Positions 25,631 to 37,594 of a DNA stretch of 64,000 nt are shown here, piece after piece. Source of the stretch: Aselliscus stoliczkanus (taxonomy: Eukaryota; Chordata; Mammalia; Chiroptera; Hipposideridae). Position 1 is the stretch's first letter. Each line of letters opens with the position of its first letter. The translations under genes and the position numbers were made by a program. The notes under the pieces were generated by a model that made no database searches, was not told the origin of the DNA, and saw only the letters and a program-made list of their open reading frames with translations. The DNA lies in NCBI GenBank assembly GCA_033961575.1, contig CM066735.1, positions 29,655,501 through 29,719,500 of the forward strand, read 5' to 3'.

Positions 25631-26530
25631 GTGCCCAACATGGTAGGGTTTGGTAACAGCTCACCCGAAGACCTGTCCCAGAAACTGGGGAAGAAAGAGG
25701 TGGGCTTGGGTCTGAGCAAGGCAATCACCAAGAAATTTAGCAATCAGGACATCTAAACAGAGACTGGTGAAAGTGTAAGAGAGGGAGCTGTCCATATCAT
25801 AGAGTGACTGTGAGGAAATTACGATAACTCCGAGGAACCTACGATCATGATCAACATCATCATCAATCTCATTGTCACCCAGAAGGATTTTTTATATGCC
25901 CAACAAGATAAAAACAACAACAAAAAGAAAAAAAAAAACACGAGCCATCCTCTAATTTCTGAAAAACTTGTAACCAATACAATTTCCGTAACTAGGGTGA
26001 ACATACACTTCTCAGACACAGAGATTTTTTTAAAGTATTCCTATAGATAGTTTATACACAGAATCTACAGGATGCAGTGAATACAAGAAAACATTGCAGA
26101 GTGGAGAAATTGTATCATTGCTCATCCTCTTGCAAGTGGTTCCAACAGTGTTACCTAGTTGCAGACAGACAGATTCAATGATGAATTTACTTTTACAGAG
26201 AGAAAGTCAATGAGATGAATAGGATGGTTTTGTTTGGTGATGTCAGAAAGTGTGTGACTGATACTTGTAGCCAATATGTCACACTGTAGACAAGCTACTC
26301 TTGACTGGAGTCATAAAGGTTGACTCATAGAATTTTTTCTGGCCAGCAACTTCCAGAATAAATAAGGCTGACTTTGACATTGTCATCATCAAAAATACAG
26401 TTCCCAAAGAAGACAAAATAAAACAGTTGTCCAAGATTCAGGCTGTTGCTATTTTAATGATCTTGGTGTGGCAATCTAGAATACAAAAGGTGAATCTGTG
26501 TCTTACCCATTTAGCCATGGCCCACTGTAA
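25631..26530 (+). pseudogene. Processed pseudogene of phosphoribosyl-pyrophosphate synthetase (PRPS1/PRPS2)
   Basis: This is an intronless, full-length but decayed copy of the enzyme that makes PRPP from ribose-5-phosphate and ATP. The start codon is GTG where the parent has ATG, followed by Pro-Asn. DLSQ, then KKFSNQ at 25,730-25,747, appear in the same frame, one codon later than in the parent. Further blocks appear in shifted frames: LIMIN-like (about 25,845), ARQDK-like (about 25,900), ISEKLV (about 25,957), DRMVLFGDV (about 26,217), DTCSQYVT-like (about 26,260), VPKEDKIKQLSKIQ (about 26,402) and SYPFSHGPL then stop at 26,528-26,530. There are many stops and indels; total span is 900 bp against 957 in the parent. 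The 5' flank (25,585-25,630) resembles UTR. The family member is ambiguous: Met-Val after Pro-Asn leans to PRPS2, Ser-Lys-Ile-Gln to PRPS1. Confidence 0.9.
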
Positions 26531-27978
26531 AATGTTGTGTTTTGGACTGTTATACTAATAGAATATAATTATGTGTTTTAATAATATAATTATATTTGTT
26601 TATAAATATACACGTTTTAACTGGTATACTGTGGTACGTTTTGCTTGTTTTTGTTATGCTTCTAATGTTAAGACTCAATAATACTAAATATATATATGTA
26701 GTGCTCACTATTTATCCCTATCAAACTGCTTTTGTTTGGTTCAGCTCACTACCATGTTAAAACCTCTCTCACCTGATCTTGTAATTTAGGTTTTTTAATT
26801 CTCTTAACTCTGCATTATTCAAAAGTTTGAAGAGTATGTCCTCCATGCCTATATTTAAATCCTTGATGAATGTATCAAATAGAACATGGGCCAGGATAAA
26901 GCCATGACACTTACCAGCAGAAAGCTGCCATCAAATTTAGCACCATCTAGATGCAGGTTTTCAACCAGAAACTCATCAAGCTAGTGGGATTTTGATTCAG
27001 ACTGTCATTCTCCCTCTGTGTAATATCACAGCTCAATAAAAGACTTTACAGAGGATATCTGGCTTTTTCAAGAAATTTAGAAAGTGATCTTTTTGATTCA
27101 CACATATGCCAATGAATTAAGAGGAGTCGAAACTTTATTAAAACAGAGTTGAGCCCTACCTGAATGCATTCACTTCCTGAGCTGACATTTCACCATGGAC
27201 CCACAGTATTTTTTCTGCCCCTTATATAAAAATCAGACAGAAGAGCCAACTCTTATTCATCTGCATTTATTCTGCAATGCACAGCTTCATGCATGATATT
27301 GTGGAGTGTATTCCCTCCCTTTCTCAGGTCAGGATGCTCCTGCCCAAATAGAACCTCCTGCCACTGCCCATCCTACTAGAAGTCCAGCAGTCACTCAAGT
27401 TTACCATTCCCCATGGCACTGCGGAGAGAAGCATACGGACAGGTTAGCCAAAGTATGTGTACTTAAGACATGGGGTATAGCACTGATTTTCTACCTCACA
27501 GATGATGAGGTAACTGGCTAAAGATATCTCTATGTCTAGGCAGGGAGATGTTGCTACAACTATGCAGTCAACGTCTTAGTTGTTGATATTGGCTGTAGAG
27601 GACTTTGAATGAAGCACAATAATGCCTCCGTTTAATAATGGTAATGACTCTTTACCTGAGACAGTTGGCCCAGCTAAGTCATCCCAGAATGAAAGGGCTT
27701 ACACACACAAATGGCGTGTCCATTCCAGGTAACTGATCACTATCTATGAGACCACTTGGGGGTATGGATTCAGGCACCACCTAACCAATCCCATCCTTTT
27801 GCCCAATTCTCCCCCCGCCTTCCGTGGTCTCTTCCTGCTCTTCCCAAACTCTCGTTACCCCTCTCCCACAAAAGTCCTTGTTCTGCCTTTTTGTTCCCCT
27901 CAAAATAGAACTCAATGTTTTACTCCCCAAAGCACTAGCAATACAGATTTTATTACTCCTTTTCTATGGTAGAGAATG
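26531..27978. other. Downstream of PRPS pseudogene
   Basis: The first part (to about 26,700) is probably retroposed 3' UTR. The rest shows no recognised element or gene. Confidence 0.5.
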
Positions 27979-28488
27979 CATTTTTTTTTAAGATTTTATT
28001 GGGGAATTGGGGGTAGGGAACAGTGTTGGGGAATTGGGGAAGGGGACCAGCCAAGTTGTTGTTCTTCAATCTTATTTGTGGCAGGCGTCAGTCTCCATCT
28101 GGCTTCCCATCGGCAGCTCGTGGCCTCTAAGCTCAAGGTGCTGTATTCAAACTGAGTTGCGGGTAGGCGTATCCACCATCCCATGCAGGGGTCGAACCAG
28201 CAGCCTTGTTGTTAAGAGTGCACACTCTATCCTCTGAGCCATTCGGGTGGCAGCTCAGCTCAAGGTGCCGAGTTCAGTCTTAGTTGCGGGTGGGCATAGC
28301 CCACCATTGAACAGGCAATCTTATTTTTACACCAGCTGAGCCATCCTGCCACCTTTAGGCAGCTCAGTGACAACTCAGCTTGGGCGCAGCGGTCACTGAC
28401 CCATGTTGGAATCCAACTAGAGGCCCTGTTGCTCAGAGCTCGCGCTCTTAAGCCAACTCTTAGCCAACTGAGCCACTCAGCCAGCTCC
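27979..28488 (-). mobile_element. Complex SINE with two Ves-like tRNA units and the long-form tail
   Basis: On the minus strand it begins GGGAGCTGGCTGAGTGGCTC, a Ves-type head, then a second tRNA-like unit (CCACCCGAATGGCTCAGAGG, about 28,230-28,250). It ends in the same CCCCAATTCCCCAATAAAAT tail as the long GGCCGGCC family. No clear target duplication was seen. Confidence 0.8.
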
Positions 28489-29684
28489 CATATTATTTTT
28501 AAAAATTATCCAAACTACATACTCTGATGGATAAAGAAATCCTTTATTATGACTTGTGGAATTCCATTTTCCCCACAGTTTCTTCTAAATGCACGGGGAA
28601 TAAAACTTGTGCTTTCACATCACAATATAAGATGAGCCTATGCTTCACACAAAACAAAACCTCAGTAAATGCTCAGTGATTGAATCAATGATGCAACATA
28701 CTTTACAGAAGATATTTTGGCTCTAGTGAGTTCAAAGAGCTATGGATGGAAGTCTATATGGCAGGACATTTCTTAGAAAACAAGAGCAAGAATGTTGGGA
28801 CCTAGGAAGCAGTGAAATGGGGGAAATCAAAGAGTTCTCTCCTTTATTAACCAGGGAGTTGAAGGATGAGAATGAGGTTTAAACAGAGATTATGGATTAG
28901 CAGAAGCCTGGCACAAACATCAGAGAAGAATGTGTAAGTGCAGGAGAAAGACTCGGAAGAATTATAAACGAAGTGCTAGGTCTAAGCCTAACACTGCCTA
29001 GCTGACTTCCAGCTAAGAGCCAGTGTGGGAGAGACACCTAGTGTCCAGCTCAGAAACAGGGCTGCATGTCAGCTTCCTTTCCTTAATCAGCTCCCTCTGA
29101 AAGGACATCCCTCTCTCCACCAGTAGGCTAAACTCTCGCCTGTGGGCACAAAAGGAGCTACAAACTGATGTCTTAAAGGGAAAGACATGCAGCAATATAT
29201 TTAGCTGACCCACTCTCTTCATATACAGGAAAACAATTCAAAGAGAAAACAGCTTGCTACTAGATAGAAGCGAGACCAGGAAACCCCAGGGTCAGAATCC
29301 AGAAAGTCTTCCCTGGCTGTCCTAAGCTTTTCCTCTTTACTAGGCCACCTCCAATACTCAAGTCATTTTTTCAGTGGCCTACTGTGAAAAATAGTAACAA
29401 TAAAAGGTTGATAAAACATATTTATATAAAATAAATTTTTATTTTTTCTCTTGCCCTAATTAGGATATTATTACAACCACAATTGCTATTTCATTACTTA
29501 AATATGTGTGTGGGAAAGTTACCACTGTACTTTCACATTCACCTCCAAAAACCAGAAATAGTTAACACCTCCCTCCACCACAATACCAAATATGAGTGCA
29601 GTTTAAAAGAGAGAAGTCCATAAGGTTAGGAAGAAAAGAGAGAAGCATAAGGTTAGCGCAGGCATATTGCTTTCTGGACATCAA
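28489..29684. other. Intergenic, no gene seen
   Basis: No recognised element or coding frame. Confidence 0.55.
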
Positions 29685-29880
29685 TAACAGTATCTAGCAA
29701 TTACTGAGTCACTAGTATACACTGTACCAAAGCATTGAGAAGTGTTATCTCAATCCTTATGGCAGCCCTGCAATGCAGGTATTATTCTATATAAATTCTA
29801 CATGATAAAACTGAAACTGGGAGAGTGTGAGTCAGTTACCGAGACACATATCTAAACCCACTTTCATCTCCCATAATTTC
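29685..29880 (+). mobile_element. MIR SINE, decayed
   Basis: TTATCTCAATCCTTATGGCA, GCAGGTATTATTCTATA and ATAAAACTGAAACTGGGAG. Confidence 0.65.
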
Positions 29881-30224
29881 AGTGCCTCCCACGATGCCCC
29901 ACTGCCTCTCCAGACCTATTTCAGTGTGGGAAAACTGGTGGAAAGGAAACATCTCACCACGAACATTTCATTGTCTCCAGCAGAGAGTTGTGTGCCTCTC
30001 TAAAAGTCATTCCACTTATTTCTTATCCTCCAAATCAGTATATAGCAAATATCATTGTAACAACTGTTATAATTTTATTAGCATTTATCTCTATACTCCT
30101 TTTCAAATAAAATATACAATGGTTCTCCTCATTTAAGGCTCCCTAATTTTCCAAAGAGAAATGAATTAAGTTATATCCCCTAAAGTCACAAAACCTGTTA
30201 GTGACACTCCTCAGTCAGTGTTCT

Positions 30225-30355
30225 TAGGTTCTTGGAACGGCAGCAAAGCAACATATAACAAAACCAGCTTTACCATAGGCTAATTAATATAAGTGAGAGT
30301 TAATTTCCCATGGCATATCATCAATATTATAAGGAACGCCACTGAACAAAATGAC
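30225..30355 (+). mobile_element. Old dispersed repeat fragment, same family as 60,918-61,070
   Basis: ATAACAAAACCAGCTTTACC, AGTGAGAGTTAATTTCC and GGCATATCATCAATATTATA parallel the intron 5 copy. Confidence 0.5.
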
Positions 30356-30504
30356 ATTCTAGGACCTGCTGAATTCTGTACCTCTCTGCCCCTTCTTTAC
30401 ATAGACCATGATTCTTGTATGACTTCTCTGTCTAGTCTTTAATTTTCTCTGTGACGTAGCCTCCCCTGCCTATATAACCCTGTTGCCAAATACAGTGAAA
30501 AATA

Positions 30505-30660
30505 CTTATTTATTCCAGAAATAGTGACCTATCACCTCAGATGTTCCAGGCACTAAGCAAAGCAGTTAGCTCCGAAAACAAGAGAAAAGAATTAAAAAAG
30601 GGCAGCTGCCCTCAAGAAATTTAGCAGTTACAGAAGAGGAGCAGGAAGTAGTCAACTAAA
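30505..30660 (+). mobile_element. LINE-2-type 3' fragment
   Basis: AGATGTTCCAGGCACTAAGC and AGCTGCCCTCAAGAAATTTA. Confidence 0.5.
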
Positions 30661-31844
30661 TGCAAGGGGGACACTCGTGTGAGCTTCAAAGAGGTAGGTG
30701 AACTTTGAGATTAATTATTATACTTGTGTCTTTTACTCCAGTAAGTTATCATTCTGGGCCACACACTCTTCTTTTCCACCTACTTATACAGTCACCACCC
30801 CCACCACCACCCCCCACATTCCTCCTACTCACTCATTTCCTACCCATCCTTGTGCAACAAACTGTCCGTTATACTCCGTAGTCTTTTTAAGATACTGCCT
30901 AGCAGTTCTGGTCTGAACTCTCAACCCCACACTCTTTAAGGTGAGCAGCCTCTGTGGGTTTCTAAAAATCAGATGACAGGATCCGATAAAGCCCAAACTG
31001 AAAACCCCATTCATCTCAAGACAGGTCCCAAGCAGTCACCCTACAAGGTAGACACAGCTGACCACAGTACCTCCGTGCACTCCTGGCACATCTCAGGTAA
31101 GATCCAGGCTCCCCTAGAAAGGTGCCATGTGCTTTTCTGAATAACACCACACAGACCTCAGGCTCTCTTCACAAGAGACAGCTGCCATAGTGACTAACTT
31201 GGAGCAGCTACAAAGGAAAGGACACACCAATGCCCTGCCAGCCAAGTCTACCGAGTGAAACCTGGAAATCATTGTAACATGTTAACAAAGCTATTCCTGC
31301 CACCTCCCACACATCCAACAAAAACAGACACAACAAAACCCTAGAACCTGGCAAGTGAGAACTCTGTCCTATCATTCAATAGCTCCCATTGTTGTCTCCA
31401 CGCAGGCTGTGTACATGGCTGAAGGCCATGCTCGCATTGCCAGTTTTAATTTCCTCTGTTGCTTCTACACAAACTCGCTGAGGAGAGGCACATAATACAA
31501 ATGCATCATCTGCATTTTTACAATAATAAAATCACAATATGCATTTCTGTACTCCTCTCCTAAGCATTATTAAAGCATCCCATTTTTAAACATCTTATTA
31601 CAGGTTTCAGCATTTTTTCTCCACATTGGCTAAGCAAGCTATTTTCAAGTCAAATCGGAAATTTCAGTCATACCCTAGGAACCCATATGACTAAGTCTGA
31701 TATCTTGTAAAATAACAGCACCTTAAATTGTTAACTCAGACGTTGGCCATCACTCTGCTAATCATCATATAGCATTTTCTTCTGCTAAAGAAAAAATGTT
31801 ATGCTTTACAAATATCTTTTGTACATGTATTATAATTCTATTTT
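30661..31844. other. Intergenic, no gene seen
   Basis: Mixed-composition sequence, with a CCACC-rich patch at 30,792-30,818. No supported gene. Confidence 0.55.
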
Positions 31845-31990
31845 TTTCCAGCTTTATTGAGATAAAATTGATGTATAACATTGTGTAAGGTTAAGGTGCA
31901 TAACATGATGATTTGATATACTTAGATATTACAATATGATTACCCCAATAAGATTGGTTATGTCCATTACCTCGCATAGTTACTACCTTT
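31845..31990 (-). mobile_element. LINE-1 3' UTR fragment, antisense
   Basis: TCCAGCTTTATTGAGATAAA and GATTACCCCAATAAGATTGG are hallmarks of inverted old L1 3' ends. Confidence 0.7.
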
Positions 31991-32556
31991 TGAAATCTGT
32001 TTGTGGCAATGCAAATGCATTTTGTCCCTGCATAGAATAGAAATCTCTGCAAGGGATAATATCAGCTCAACCCATTTTAATGTTTTATGGGTTGCCTCAT
32101 AATGAATTAAATAAAATCTTTAACATGGGCTCATTTTATATGTGTATGAGTGTCATGATTTTTACCTTTTTGAAAATTACTCTTTAACAATAATGAAATC
32201 CTAGGCTCACTCTGAATCTTTTCCTTGTTTTGGCTTGTTGTGAGTGCCAGGAGGAACTCACCACATGTGATTTGTCACAGCATAAGAGTCACCTGTTCCC
32301 AGTTTTTCAGACATAATCTGTTCTTCACCATCCACTGCCCAACCATTAAGCCAATGTCACATAGCTTCGATTTTTGTTACAGCAACATTCCACTTCCAGT
32401 ATTAATTTCTATATTAGGGAAAAGAAGAGGCTGCTGTAATTTTGTTTGTTTGTTGGTTTACATGTAGTGGCTTAAAGAAGATAATGGTCTGGCCATTCAT
32501 GTAGTAGAATCAGGGTCTCAGATTCATTGTATTTTGTGTTTAGGTAAATGCTACAG

Positions 32557-32973
32557 CAGAAGTGGGCATGCTTTTTCTGTAAGGGGCCGGGTAGAAAATA
32601 TTTTAGGTTTTGTAGGCCACATAGTCTCCTTGCAACTATTTAACCCTCCTACAAAAGCTGCCACAGAAAATAAGGGGGGGGGGGTGGAGGGGCCGGCTGA
32701 GTGGCGTGGTGGTTAAGCGCTGGCTTGGGAAGCCAGCAGCCTCGGTTCAGTCCCACATATGAGGGCCAGGAACACTGCCCTCAAAAAAAACAGAAAAGCA
32801 TAACTGTGTTCCAATAAAACTTTATTCATAAACACTGAAATTTCATATAATTTTCAAATGTCATGAGATATTTTTCTTCTTCTGAGTTTTTTTTTTTCAA
32901 CCATAAATAAAAGTAATTTTTAAACAGGCCATGGGCCAGATTTGGTCCCCGGGCCTTTGTCTGGTGACCCCTG
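32557..32973 (+). mobile_element. hAT-Charlie-type element, split by a SINE
   Basis: CTTTTTCTGTAAGGGGCCGG, TTCCAATAAAACTTTATTC and GGGCCAGATTTGGTCCCCGG identify this non-autonomous hAT family. The right end GTGACCCCTG is followed by TGTGACAG, against TGCTACAG at the left (6 of 8 bases). Confidence 0.78.
32691..32790 (+). mobile_element. Short-form SINE inserted in a hAT-Charlie fragment
   Basis: It starts GGCCGGCTGAGTGG and ends in CTGCCCTC plus A8. It splits the hAT-related element at 32,557-32,973. A G-rich run (32,674-32,690) sits between the host repeat and the SINE. Confidence 0.88.
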
Positions 32974-34300
32974 TGTGACAGGGTTGTCCTCATCTGCATG
33001 GTTGAAGCTGAGTCATAGGCGTGCCTATGGGGAACAGAGGGAGTCCAGAGCAAGCAATTTGGTTTTAAGCACATCCTTTTGATTTACCTTCCATTGGTAA
33101 GAACTTGTTCACATGGCCACAGGGAGTCACAAAAGAAGTTGGAAAATAGAATTAAAGCTGGGTGGCGGTACGCTCCAGAAGCAGGGGAGAAAACGTGACA
33201 AACAGCTGTCTGTAACACACCTTTAAGGCTGGTTCTTAAGGGCCTCATTAGGGTTGGTACCCTGATGTACTCCACATAAACCTGCCTGAGAGCCACTTCC
33301 TTAATTCTATGTTCCCTGGGCCTAATTTTGCTTTACTAATGTCTCTTTCATCCTCCCAGTTAAGAGATCACAGCTGTGTGAAACAAAATCCTCTCCACCT
33401 CTATATACCATTCTTCTAACAATCTATGTCCTTCTAGAGAGAAACTAGAGAAATAGTCTTGGCTCTAGTCTAAGAGTCTTCTATATATATGATATAATGC
33501 TAGTCCTATGAAGACAGACAAGTGTTTAACATCCTAGATGAGCTTTCATACATAACAGTTATATCATAACTATATAATAATTACATGGCAGTTAGTGAAC
33601 CATGTGTGTCCCAGTCCAGTAAACTCTGCCCTAGCACCCCAAGTACACCTAGGGTTTTTCCTATTCACACCTACAAGGAGTCCTGACCCCCTTCCTCATC
33701 CTTTGGGCTTACAAATATCCGGGGGGCATGATAAGGGGTAGTTTTCCACACACTAACACAGAGAGATGTCCCTCTTACTGGCCTGCCAATAGCATCAACT
33801 GGTGCAGATGGAGGAAAATCCTCTAAACCTACAACTGGAATATCCACTGCTGGTGACCAGTTCAGGTAATGCGAGGTCACCAAAACTCACAAAAACCTTC
33901 TACCAGGCCAGAGCTAGCATGACTCTGTTGGAGTGACATCAGTCGATCATTTCTAAAACTTGGACAGAATACAAAAGATTGGAATCTGATTTTCTGGAAT
34001 GGTCATGAATGAAATGAAATCTTTGAAGTGGTGCTAGAACTACTCTTCAAAATTTAACTGGGGAGAGGAAGAAGCTTGAAGGAAAGGAGTTGTTACTCAT
34101 TTTTTTAAAGGGGCTAAACTTGATGGATTACACTTCCTCCAAACACACTTTGTGGGATTTTCACTCCTGCCTCTTGACAATATCTGGAACAGATCGCAAA
34201 GATTTTTGATCATTTTCAATTTTAAGGACAGTCTCATTTTCCACTATTAGAACTAAAAACCCCAGCCTAATGCAACTAAAAACCCTAGTCTTGTTTAACC
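32974..34300. other. Intergenic, no gene seen
   Basis: No recognised gene. Short frames on both strands overlap each other and lack motifs. Confidence 0.55.
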
Positions 34301-34307
34301 TAATTAG

Positions 34308-34365
34308 ATCAGGCCTGATCCATGGCCATTAATATCAGGCCTGATCCATGGCCATTGCTATCAGG
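34308..34365. repeat. 26-bp tandem duplication
   Basis: Two units beginning ATCAGGCCTGATCCATGG plus a partial third, almost identical. The unit contains the palindrome ATCAGGCCTGAT. Confidence 0.9.
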
Positions 34366-34739
34366 ACTGACTGAATTCACTCTCTGGCTAACCATATGTG
34401 GCTACATCATGCCACTCCATCACCCAGTGTCTACGCACCCTCTCATGAATTATGTGTCCATTATCCTCCAGAGCCTTGCTTTCCTTACTTCATCTGTGAA
34501 AGGGCGCTTAGAAAATACAGATCCCTAAGTATCTTTCCATCACACACCCCACTCCTGTCAGATTCTAAGGTAGACAGTGACAGAACCCAGGAATCTGAAT
34601 TTTCAATAAACCTCTAAATGATTCTGATGCAAGTGGCCTATAGATGATGCTCTGAGAAACAAAAGATCCAAATCATGACCTCAAAGACACACATCCCTAT
34701 TTTCCTTGGTTCCCGTCCAAAATTAAAACCTGTTGGTTA

Positions 34740-35700
34740 TTTACACTCTCCAACACTCCCATCACTCAAATATCTCATATGACTTCTTTTTTGATCGAAT
34801 AATCCCTCTTCCCCTCTCCCAAGCCGCTGGACTAACTGGGTCATCATTAAATCCCATAGATCATTAAACTGCTCCACATTTCCTAGCTTTACCAAACTCT
34901 GGCTTTACTGAAACCTGGCTACCCACATAAGACACCAGTTTCTCTGTAGCTCTCTCTAGTAAAAACTGCTCATCTTCCTACATCCCATTTACCTCACATT
35001 TGGAAAGTGAGGCTGCTGTCTCTTCCTTTCTCCCAAAACCACTTCCATGCCATTAACCCTACGTCTTCTTACCAAAGCTCCTACTTCCTTGAGACTCATG
35101 CAGTTTGGCCCTACCTCTATCTCCACACATGCTCTACTACCACCTTCCCTGCCACTATCATATACCAGCTTCTTTCACTGCCAGTAGCACTGAGCTCAAA
35201 ATATTCCCCCCATGCCAAGACCCACTATCATCCTAGAACACTTTACTTTCCATGTGGACAAATGATTTATTCCGACTTCTCACATTCTTGACGTTATCTC
35301 TCCCATCACTTCAGCTACCACTCTACAGACATTCCCTGAACCTTGTCATCCGCTGAAAGCACTCTATGTCTGATGTCACTAATACAGACATCTCCCTCTC
35401 TGCCCATAACTTCCACCTTTCCAGCTCATTCACTTATGACTTACCACAAGCGTTCTTCAAATTCCAGGGCACCTCCAGCCCATAAAATCTTCCACTTTCC
35501 CTTTATCTATCAGCTGCTTCATTTCTTCACTCCCCTCTTTATTCTCCTTAGGTACAATCTCAACTCCTCTTTTTCTAATGTTCTCAACTCTCTTTGCTCT
35601 ACAAATCTCTCATTGCATCCACATGCAAAAACCTCACTGCTGGATGGACCCAACTGTATGTCTTCCTTGGGTTTGTACCGTAAATGCTACCTGTAAATGT
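34740..35700 (+). mobile_element. LINE-2-like C/T-rich stretch
   Basis: A long C/T-rich, G-poor sequence with no intact gene. Its composition and short blocks resemble decayed L2. Open frames of about 94 and 117 codons in it lack recognisable domains. Confidence 0.4.
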
Positions 35701-35773
35701 TGATAAAAACAAATCTCATTAACAGCTTAGGTTGGTCCTGACCTGTAGTTACCAACCTTAAATGGGCCTAGAA

Positions 35774-36074
35774 TAGGGGTCGGCAAACTTTTGAGACAGA
35801 AGAGCCACCGGGGGTCAGCAACTGTAGCTTGCAAGTGTGTGGCTCTGAAGTAAAACTGAAAATGAACACAAAACTTTCACAGTTTCACTTATAAAATTTT
35901 TAAAGGATATATTCACATAATGGTGATTATGTAAAAATATACTTATGGCTCTCAAATAATTTTTAACTTGTCGTGAGGGACAGGATTGGCTCTTCCAGGG
36001 GTCGGCAAACTTTTGAGAAGGAAGGTACCCAAAGAGCCACAAGTGGCTCTCAAGCAGCAGTTTGCCAACCCGTG
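35774..36074. mobile_element. hAT miniature element with 8-bp target duplication
   Basis: The termini are inverted: TAGGGGTCGGCAAACT at the left, and at the right the complement CACGGGTTGGCAAACT. The element is flanked by an exact 8-bp repeat GCCTAGAA (35,766-35,773 and 36,075-36,082), the hAT signature. It carries no reading frame. A second copy of the left-end sequence (GGGGTCGGCAAACTTTTGAG) lies inside it near 35,998. Confidence 0.88.
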
Positions 36075-36849
36075 GCCTAGAACACTGATCAGCCATGTTA
36101 CGATGCTTCTCTATCCTCCATAACAAATATTTAAATATTCTTCCTTCTTATCAAACACCAATCCTTCCACATTCCCCTTCTCTCTCAGAACAGGACAACC
36201 TACTTCTCTAGAAAAATAAATAGATAAACCCGCCTATACTTGTATCAATATTTTCCTCCTATTTCCACACCAATTTACAAAATAAAAAGGAGTTCATTGT
36301 TATCTGGATGGCCAGGCTGTTCAACCAAGTTTAAAAGATAAGTGCCTTCTAAGGAAGAGATTAGCATGTGATTCAAGGTCATTGAGAATAAATGACTTGC
36401 ACAACAGGCTCAAGTGGTACAGCACTTACTTACAGCAAGAAGACCAAGACAGTGCACAAGATCCGGCCCCTAGCAATGTGTTGACCCCTCAAGGCCAGCA
36501 GACCTGACCTGCAGCCAATGTGGGCAGTGTGACTGCACATGCCCCACTTCATGCTGCAGTGGAAGGACCCCAAATCCTCCCCCATGGAGTCTGAAATCCA
36601 GAACATGAAGGGCATGTCTGAGAGTCATTGATGCATCATGCACATAAGCAGAACGAAGGAATATACGTCAAGCTCAGAACAGGGCATGATACTCCCTTAC
36701 AAGACAATAAACCCAGCACAGGCTGTGAGGGCTCTTTATCTCTTTGCAATGTTCCAGGCCCAGGGCCAATCTTATGGGCCATGCAGGGGGTGAGAAGTTG
36801 TTCATGGCTGCCTTTCACAATACAAATCATCCTGCCTTCCATCTAAGGC

Positions 36850-37260
36850 CAGTCACTCCATCTTGCTGTGAACTAAAACCCTCTTTCCAACCCCACATAA
36901 GCCTTCAGATAAGGCTCCATTTCTCTCCTCCCCTTCAACTAACCTCCTTGAAAGAGCTGTCTCATTTCTTAATATCCTACTCATCTTCAACCCACTCTAA
37001 TTTTTGCTCCTGCACAGAACACTCCACATAATTATGCAGGTCAAGTTCAGCAATGACTTAACATCACAAAAGTCAAAGAAAATGTCCCTGTTTTATCATG
37101 ATTAAAATTGCATATTTGATATTCTTGACCACTCTCTCCCTCCTCCAAGTTCTTTCTCCATTTTGTGTATGTGTTGCCACATTGTCCTGATGTATTCCAC
37201 CTCACTGGCAATGCCTCAGTTCCTTTTGCTAGCCTTTTCCACTCTATGTGACCCTTCCAT
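36850..37260 (+). mobile_element. LINE-2-like fragment
   Basis: AACTAACCTCCTTGAAAGAG and CACCTCACTGGCAATGCC in an L2-like C/T-rich context. Confidence 0.4.
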
Positions 37261-37594
37261 TTTAGAGCCCCGTCAGGCTCTATGCTTTTCTCCCTGGTGG
37301 AGCTCAGCCAATTCTATGCTTTCTGGTATCTTTTGATATACTCATTAATTGACTCAGTTATTCCAAAAGAATATTTAATGATCACTTCCTATGGGACAGG
37401 CACAAGGTGGCAGAATTCAGGGGCAGGGCCACTCCACTGCATAACTTCCGAGGGGACCATTCACCTAGAATGGTGGCACAGTTCAGTAGCTAGCAAGACA
37501 AATGTGATGCCTTCTCTGGTGGGCTATACCGTTTCACAAAAGAAATATAAACATAACAAATAATTTCAAAAGTAATTACTCAGTTACAGGTTAT

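Noticed and set aside
35007..35696. Frames of 94 and 117 codons as a small gene
   Set aside because: G-poor, C/T-rich sequence typical of decayed LINE-2 gives open frames by composition; no motif, splice site or promoter was seen.
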